64,000 nucleotides of DNA from Ardenticatenaceae bacterium (GTDB lineage: Bacteria; Chloroflexota; Anaerolineae; Promineifilales; Promineifilaceae), in NCBI GenBank assembly GCA_011525915.1, contig WYBM01000041.1:1-64000 (forward strand), read 5' to 3'. A program made the position numbers and the translations under genes. Numbering within the stretch: position 1 is the stretch's first letter; the number at the start of each line of letters is the position of its first letter. This document shows positions 59,287 through 64,000 of the stretch, piece by piece. The notes beneath the pieces were generated by a model. The model did not search any database. It was not told the DNA's origin and worked only from the letters and a program-made list of their open reading frames with translations.

Positions 59287-60189
59287 ATGACTGAACCGCT
59301 GGTCATTACCGTGATTCTGAATACCAACCGCCGTGATGATACACTGGCCTGCCTGGCTTCGCTGGCCAAAAGCAGCTATGTTCACCACCGGATCATCGTT
59401 CTGGACAATGCTTCCACCGATGATTCTGTGGCGGCCATTCACGCGGCATTCCCTGAAGTGCAAATAGTGTCTTTGTCAGCTAATTTGGGGTATGCCGGAA
59501 ACAACAACGTGGGCATTGTGGAAGCCCTGGCCCAAGAAGCCGCATGGGTGTTTGTGCTTAATGAAGATACCATTCTGGCACCCGACTGCCTGGCCGAAAT
59601 GGTGCAGCTCGGTGAAAGCGACCCACGCATCGGCATTGTGGGCCCAATGGTATATCATTACGATGAACCAAAGGTGATCCAATCGGCCGGGGGTACCTTA
59701 AGCGCCACGTGGGAATCACGCCATATTGCCCAAAATGAGCCTGATACCGGGCAGTTTTCCCAGCCGCGAGATGTCGACTGGATTTCAGGCTGTGCCATTA
59801 TGGTGCGCACGGCCGTTATAGAGCAGGTGGGCGCGCTGGATGAACGTTTCTTTTATTACTGGGAAGAAACCGAGTGGTGTTTGCGTGCCAGCCGGGCCGG
59901 CTGGCGCATCTGCCACGTGCCGGTGGCCAAACTGTGGCACAAAGGTGTGCAGCGTCATTATCGCCCTGGTCCCAACGTCACCTATTACAGCACCCGCAAC
60001 CGCTTCCTGATGATGTCTAAACACCGGGCGCCGCTAAAAATCTGGCTGGCAGTGTGGGCCCAAAATTTGCGCACCCTGGCCAGTTGGACGTTAAAGCCGC
60101 GGTGGCGGGCCATGCGAGAACACCGAGACGCCATGTGGCAGGGCACCATAGACTTTTTGCGCCGCCGCTGGGGGATGAGAACGGTATGA
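59287..60189 (+). CDS. Family 2 glycosyltransferase, rhamnosyltransferase-like (300 aa)
   Basis: GT-A enzyme similar to WbbL-type rhamnosyl or galactofuranosyl transferases: LVITVILNTNRRDDTLACLA, IVLDNASTDDSV, ANLGYAGNNNVGI, VFVLNEDTILAPDCLAEMVQ and the acceptor-side block FFYYWEETEWCLRASRAGWR. The last part (about 255-300) is basic and may touch the membrane. The next gene begins within its stop codon (ATGA overlap). Confidence 0.9.
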   Translation: MTEPLVITVILNTNRRDDTLACLASLAKSSYVHHRIIVLDNASTDDSVAAIHAAFPEVQIVSLSANLGYAGNNNVGIVEALAQEAAWVFVLNEDTILAPDCLAEMVQLGESDPRIGIVGPMVYHYDEPKVIQSAGGTLSATWESRHIAQNEPDTGQFSQPRDVDWISGCAIMVRTAVIEQVGALDERFFYYWEETEWCLRASRAGWRICHVPVAKLWHKGVQRHYRPGPNVTYYSTRNRFLMMSKHRAPLKIWLAVWAQNLRTLASWTLKPRWRAMREHRDAMWQGTIDFLRRRWGMRTV

Positions 60190-61415
60190 GCGGCGGTTCC
60201 AACCGGGTACTGTTTCTGTCGCGCTGGTTTCCTTATCCACCTGGTAACGGCTCCAAGCTTCGCATATTCAACTTATTAAAGATGCTGGCAGCCACACATG
60301 AGGTGACGCTGCTCAGTTTTAATGACCAGCCAGACAAGGCCGCCGATGTCTCTGGGTTGGCTTCATGGTGTGCCGCGGTTGATGTGGTTCCCTGGCGCGG
60401 GTTTAACCCAGACAGCCGCCGGGCCCGACTGGGCTTTTTAAACAGCACACCACGTTCGATGATCGATACCTTCTCACCGGAGATGGCGCAGTGCATTAAA
60501 CAGCAGGTGTCACGTCATAACATTGATGTCATTGTGGCCTCACAAATTGATATGGCCGCTTATGTCCCCTTTTTCGAGGGCACTCCGGCCTTGTTTGAAG
60601 AGGCCGAGGTAGGCACGTTGTATGAACAATATGCCCATGCCCAATCGGCCGGACAAAAGCTGCGTTATGGGTTAACGTGGGCCAAACATCGGCGCTACCT
60701 GGCACGGGTGTTAGCCCAATTTCAGGCGTGTACGGTAGTGTCGGCCCCGGAAAAGACCCTGCTGGCTACGGCCGTACCCCATCATACACCTGTCAGCATC
60801 ATCCCAAACTGCATAGATGTGGCCGATTATGCTCATGTACGGGAAACGGCCGTGCCGCACACCCTCATCTTTGCCGGGGCTTTTACCTATCAGCCCAACT
60901 ATGAAGCGATGGTCTGGTTCTTGCAAGAGGCTTTTCCTCTGGTACGCGCCCACATACCACAGGCTCACCTGACGATCACCGGCAACCATGCTAACCTGCC
61001 GCTGCCCACCATGGACAATGTAACGCTAACCGGATTTGTGACTGATGTACGGCCGTATGTGGCTCGCGCGGCGGCCAGCCTGGCGCCTATCTGGACGGGT
61101 GGAGGGACGCGCCTGAAAATTTTAGAGGCCATGGCGTTACGGACGCCAGTGATTGCCACCACCAAGGGCGCGGAAGGGCTGGACGTGGTAGATGGCCAGC
61201 ACATGCTGCTGGCCGATGATCCGCACAGTTTTGCCACGGCCGTGTGTCGCTTGTTACAAGACCCCTCTTTACGGCAGCAGTTGGCTCAAAATGCGTATGA
61301 TTTTGTTAGCCAACATTACAGCTGGCCAGCAGTGGCTCCTCGTTTCTTAGAGGTTGTGGAACAGGTAGCCTGTGCCGCAGAAAAGCCAGGGTATAATCTG
61401 ACCAAAGGTGGCTGA
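60186..61415 (+). CDS. Family 4 glycosyltransferase (409 aa)
   Basis: GT-B enzyme: RVLFLSRWFPYPPGNGSKLR at the start, VSIIPNCIDVADYAHV, TLIFAGAFTYQPNYEAMVWF, and WTGGGTRLKILEAMALRTPV near the C-terminus. The pattern resembles the sugar transferases of exopolysaccharide clusters that carry the G-G-G-T-R block. ATG 60186 overlaps the previous stop codon, so the 44 extra upstream codons of the open frame are rejected. Confidence 0.9.
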   Translation: MSGGSNRVLFLSRWFPYPPGNGSKLRIFNLLKMLAATHEVTLLSFNDQPDKAADVSGLASWCAAVDVVPWRGFNPDSRRARLGFLNSTPRSMIDTFSPEMAQCIKQQVSRHNIDVIVASQIDMAAYVPFFEGTPALFEEAEVGTLYEQYAHAQSAGQKLRYGLTWAKHRRYLARVLAQFQACTVVSAPEKTLLATAVPHHTPVSIIPNCIDVADYAHVRETAVPHTLIFAGAFTYQPNYEAMVWFLQEAFPLVRAHIPQAHLTITGNHANLPLPTMDNVTLTGFVTDVRPYVARAAASLAPIWTGGGTRLKILEAMALRTPVIATTKGAEGLDVVDGQHMLLADDPHSFATAVCRLLQDPSLRQQLAQNAYDFVSQHYSWPAVAPRFLEVVEQVACAAEKPGYNLTKGG

Positions 61416-61419
61416 AACC

Positions 61420-62841
61420 ATGACGATGCTTCGCACAATTACCCAGGATCCCCGGCGTTGGGTCGCCTTAAATTTATGGTGGCTGCGTTGGCCGGTGATG
61501 ATGGGTGTTTTGCTGCTGGTGGCGGTGCTGGCCTTTGGGGTTAACGGCCGTAGGGCCTCGCTGCTCCTGGTCGTGATTCTGGCTATGCCCATCCTCCTCA
61601 TAGGCGCCTATGCACTGTTGCGCTGGACGGCCGTTGGGTTTATGCTGCTGCCGCCAGCAAACATGCTTGTTCCCTTTGCCATTGGCACCGGTAGTGAAAC
61701 CAGCATCAACGCCACCATTTTGCTCATCTTAAGCATGACCGGGTTGTGGGTGGTTGATATGATCAACAACCAGCGCCGTATCTGGGTTCACAAGTCACGC
61801 CCTTTTTTGCCCCTCTTCCTTATGCTGGTGGCTGTTACCATCTCCTTTCTGGCCGGGCAGTTGGGCTGGTTTACGATTCCCGGCGCTTCCCTGCCCGCCC
61901 AAATTGGCGGCCTGGCCATCTTTTTTATCTCTGCCTGCGCCTTTTTGCTGGCCGCTCACCAAATCCGTGATATTCGCTGGTTAGAATGGGTAACTTGGGC
62001 TTTTATTGCCATGGGCGCTACGCTTGTCATTCTGCGTTTTATTCACCCCACCCTGCGCCAACTGGGGCGCCTCTACCAGTATGGCAGCGATAGCAGTCAA
62101 TTCTGGACCTGGTTTATTGTACTTACTTTCAGTCAGGCACTGTTGAACTCTAAATTGTCCAAATTCTGGCGGCTGGTGCTGGCCGGCTTATGTGCTGTGG
62201 CTCTTTACGTGATGGTGGTAAAGATTTTTGACTGGAAATCAGGCTGGGTTCCGCCTCTAGTGGGTATTGCCGCCATTTTGGCCGTTTACTCCTGGCGGGT
62301 GGCCGCTTTAATGGGGGTGGGTGGCTTGTTTGCGTTACCGGTGGCGTTTGCCCGGCTCATTGCTACAGATGATTATAGTTACAGCACTCGTGTAGATGCC
62401 TGGTTGATCCTGGGTGAGATTATCAAGGTTAATCCTATCCTGGGGCTGGGGCCGGCCAATTACTATTGGTACACACCGCTTTACGCCATTCGTGGCTACA
62501 GCGTGGAGTTTAACTCGCATAACCAATATATTGACCTGCTGGCACAGATCGGTATTGTGGGCACGTCGATCGTGCTGTGGTTTTATGCCGAGGTTGCCTG
62601 GCTGGCTTGGAAGCTGCTCAAGGCAGCCCCGGAGGGTTTTGCCAGGGCCTATGCCTATGGGGCGTTTGGGGGTTTGGTGGCTACCGTAGCGGCCGGCATG
62701 TTGGGCGATTGGTTCCTGCCCTTTGTGTACAACGTAGGCATTACCGGCATGCGCTCCAGCATTTTGGGCTGGGTCTTCCTGGGGGCGTTGGTGGCCATGG
62801 AGCAAATGTACCTGCGTCAGCTGGCCATCAGTGAACAGTGA
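61420..62841 (+). CDS. O-antigen ligase/polymerase-like membrane protein (473 aa)
   Basis: About eleven transmembrane helices. The diagnostic segment near residues 320-380 reads YSYSTRVDAWLILGEIIKVN, then PILGLGPANYYWYTPLY and SHNQYIDLLAQIGIVG, matching the Wzy_C/WaaL family. It would polymerise or attach the glycan outside the membrane. It starts four bases after the previous stop codon and ends the operon that began near 46.5 kb. A hairpin overlaps its stop codon. Unlike the ligase at 8655 it has no TPR tail. Confidence 0.85.
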   Translation: MTMLRTITQDPRRWVALNLWWLRWPVMMGVLLLVAVLAFGVNGRRASLLLVVILAMPILLIGAYALLRWTAVGFMLLPPANMLVPFAIGTGSETSINATILLILSMTGLWVVDMINNQRRIWVHKSRPFLPLFLMLVAVTISFLAGQLGWFTIPGASLPAQIGGLAIFFISACAFLLAAHQIRDIRWLEWVTWAFIAMGATLVILRFIHPTLRQLGRLYQYGSDSSQFWTWFIVLTFSQALLNSKLSKFWRLVLAGLCAVALYVMVVKIFDWKSGWVPPLVGIAAILAVYSWRVAALMGVGGLFALPVAFARLIATDDYSYSTRVDAWLILGEIIKVNPILGLGPANYYWYTPLYAIRGYSVEFNSHNQYIDLLAQIGIVGTSIVLWFYAEVAWLAWKLLKAAPEGFARAYAYGAFGGLVATVAAGMLGDWFLPFVYNVGITGMRSSILGWVFLGALVAMEQMYLRQLAISEQ

Positions 62842-62873
62842 GTCGGTAATCAGTGGACAGTGTACCGACTCAC
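62838..62873. terminator. Hairpin between convergent genes
   Basis: GTGAGTCGGT (62838-62847) pairs with ACCGACTCAC (62864-62873) over 16 bases; the left arm overlaps the TGA stop codon. A further CCGACTCA follows. There is no T-run, so it may act as an insulating hairpin rather than a classical terminator. The loop AATCAGTGGACAGTGT resembles phrases near 1219 and 44270. Confidence 0.45.
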
Positions 62874-62891
62874 CGACTCACAGATTATGAA

Positions 62892-64000
62892 TTACTGCCC
62901 CCACGTCACGGTCAGCGTGGGCCTTCCCTCTAGATCAGCATCAGACGAATAAAAATATTTACCGCTGTGCATGGCGCTGTCCGTGGCATAAATAACCAGG
63001 CGCAGCGGCTGGCCGGCGTTGTACGCCTGGGCCGCCGCCCGGCTGATGTCCCAGGTGCGGGGTACGCCCGGCCAACCAGGGAAGGCCGGCAGCGGCGCCA
63101 CGCGGGTGACCGTGAAGTTTTCTACGGCTAGGGGGGCGTTGTTCCAGGTGATCGTTTGTTCTGTCCAGCCCTCGCCCGCTGTCAAAATGTGAATGAGTGA
63201 ATCCTGGGCCTGAGCCGGGTTAGAGTTGCCAAAATGGTTCATGGTCAGTTCGGCAGAGATGATTTCCTTTCCGGTCGGAATCTGGTTAAGTGGAAAGGTG
63301 ATGTAAATTTTAGATAGGCAGGGCCAATCACCCAGGTTGGCCTGGTTTTGCACATTGAGCTGGTCACGGTTGGGCCGGTTGTAATGGTTGGCATCACCCC
63401 AGCCGTTGAAGAAGTTGGGGTTATAAGGTTCGCCGCAATCAAAATAACCGCCAACCTGGGCGTCGGTCACGTTGGCGCCGTTGACACCGTGTTTGATGAT
63501 GGTAGTCCCCTGTGGCGCTGCGGCGGACGTGTACTCTGGCAGGCCAAAGCGCATTTGTCCCCAGGTGGCCGGCTGTGTACTCAGCGCCGCTTCGGGCCAC
63601 ACCTGAGCGGGAATGGGCGGGGAGCCGTTCTGGTTGTCACGGTCGTGCACGGCCGTAGACAGCCCCCAGATCGTACCCGTTGACGGCCGTGAACCCAACC
63701 CTAAACTGGCAAACGGCACCTCAAAGCTGGCCGTCCAGCCCCGGTCATCGGCGTTGTTGTTATTCACGGCCACACCCGTCCAACCGGCCATCGAGCTAAA
63801 GGGTACCGCGGCCTGAGCCCAGCCGGTGCCATTGCCCCGGTAAGCCACCTGGTAATTATCACGTGACTGGGGTGGGTTATTTAGTTGGGCTACGAACCGG
63901 TAGCTGTTACTATCGGGGGCATTGCCGCTGTTACCATCTAAATCCAGATACAGTGAAACCGCATCCCATTCCGTCAGACTGCTGGGGGTAGGGGTGGTAT
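62892..64000 (-). CDS. Secreted protein with CBM9-like and DNRLRE domains (5' end outside window)
   Basis: The frame is open from the window edge (64000) to the stop at 62892, about 369 residues, with no start inside the window; a GTG at 63848 is internal. The first visible residues TTPTPSSLTEWDAVSLYLDL enter a beta-sandwich like carbohydrate-binding module 9 (RGWTASFEVPFASLGL). The C-terminal 200 residues are a DNRLRE-type domain: ISAELTMNHFGNS, WTEQTITWNNAP, TWDISRAAAQAYNAGQPL and a final YFYSSDADLEGRPTLTVTWG. These are extracellular adhesion or glycan-binding modules. Confidence 0.82.
   Translation of the reverse strand, partial: TTPTPSSLTEWDAVSLYLDLDGNSGNAPDSNSYRFVAQLNNPPQSRDNYQVAYRGNGTGWAQAAVPFSSMAGWTGVAVNNNNADDRGWTASFEVPFASLGLGSRPSTGTIWGLSTAVHDRDNQNGSPPIPAQVWPEAALSTQPATWGQMRFGLPEYTSAAAPQGTTIIKHGVNGANVTDAQVGGYFDCGEPYNPNFFNGWGDANHYNRPNRDQLNVQNQANLGDWPCLSKIYITFPLNQIPTGKEIISAELTMNHFGNSNPAQAQDSLIHILTAGEGWTEQTITWNNAPLAVENFTVTRVAPLPAFPGWPGVPRTWDISRAAAQAYNAGQPLRLVIYATDSAMHSGKYFYSSDADLEGRPTLTVTWGQ

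Overview
This window looks like chromosomal DNA from a member of the Chloroflexota, most likely an Anaerolineae-type filamentous bacterium. That placement is inferred from four things: moderately high GC, many secreted beta-propeller and beta-helix proteins with Thr/Pro-rich linkers, a recurrent YLP(L/I/V)V motif at signal-peptide junctions or C-termini, and an enormous excess of the palindrome ACGGCCGT (more than 90 copies seen by eye). No rRNA, tRNA, CRISPR array or complete insertion sequence was seen.

Layout. Positions 1-4050 (minus strand) hold an ABC importer: one NMT1/THI5-type lipoprotein, one ATPase and two permeases. Positions 4.1-15.2 kb carry a secreted beta-helix protein, an inositol-monophosphatase-like enzyme, a hexapeptide acyltransferase, a membrane-linked family 2 glycosyltransferase, an O-antigen-ligase/TPR protein, a DUF5989 - SxtJ-like - carbamoyltransferase trio and a B12-binding radical SAM enzyme. 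Positions 15.4-25 kb encode secreted proteins: a CHRD domain protein, a PQQ-type beta-propeller, an SGNH-like protein and two tandem membrane-anchored sialidase-like propellers. Positions 25-37.9 kb form a glycan operon: Wzm/Wzt ABC exporter, two sulfotransferases, a GT39-like membrane transferase, several GT2 and GT4 glycosyltransferases and an asparagine-synthetase-like protein without the glutaminase cysteine. Positions 37.9-44.9 kb are an accessory stretch: a bactofilin-like membrane protein, an AT-richer sigma-70 gene with a possible 26-residue peptide gene, an SnoaL-like protein, an interrupted reading frame, a TetR - thioesterase - GNAT unit with two matching operators, and small tandem repeats.

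Positions 44.9-62.8 kb are the most interesting part. A tightly packed plus-strand gene train joins glycosyltransferases to a stand-alone adenylation enzyme, an acyl-CoA-dehydrogenase-like flavoprotein, a carrier protein, two tandem flavin-dependent halogenase-like proteins and two membrane acyltransferases. The first three are the known gene set for making pyrrole-2-carboxyl-S-carrier from proline (the PltF/PltE/PltL, CloN4/CloN3/CloN5 and AnaC/AnaB/AnaD logic), and the adenylation pocket reads as proline-like. An epimerase, two more glycosyltransferases and a second O-antigen-ligase-like protein follow without a break. I infer a pathway that makes a possibly halogenated pyrroloyl group and places it on a surface or secreted glycan. 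The window ends in a partial minus-strand gene for a secreted protein with a DNRLRE domain.

Regulatory and repeat signals worth keeping: a 116-bp intergenic element present twice at about 83% identity with two conserved stems, a TTAAG-N6-CTTAA element present three times upstream of plus-strand genes, TetR operators around 42.2-42.9 kb, and several intergenic hairpins built from related words.
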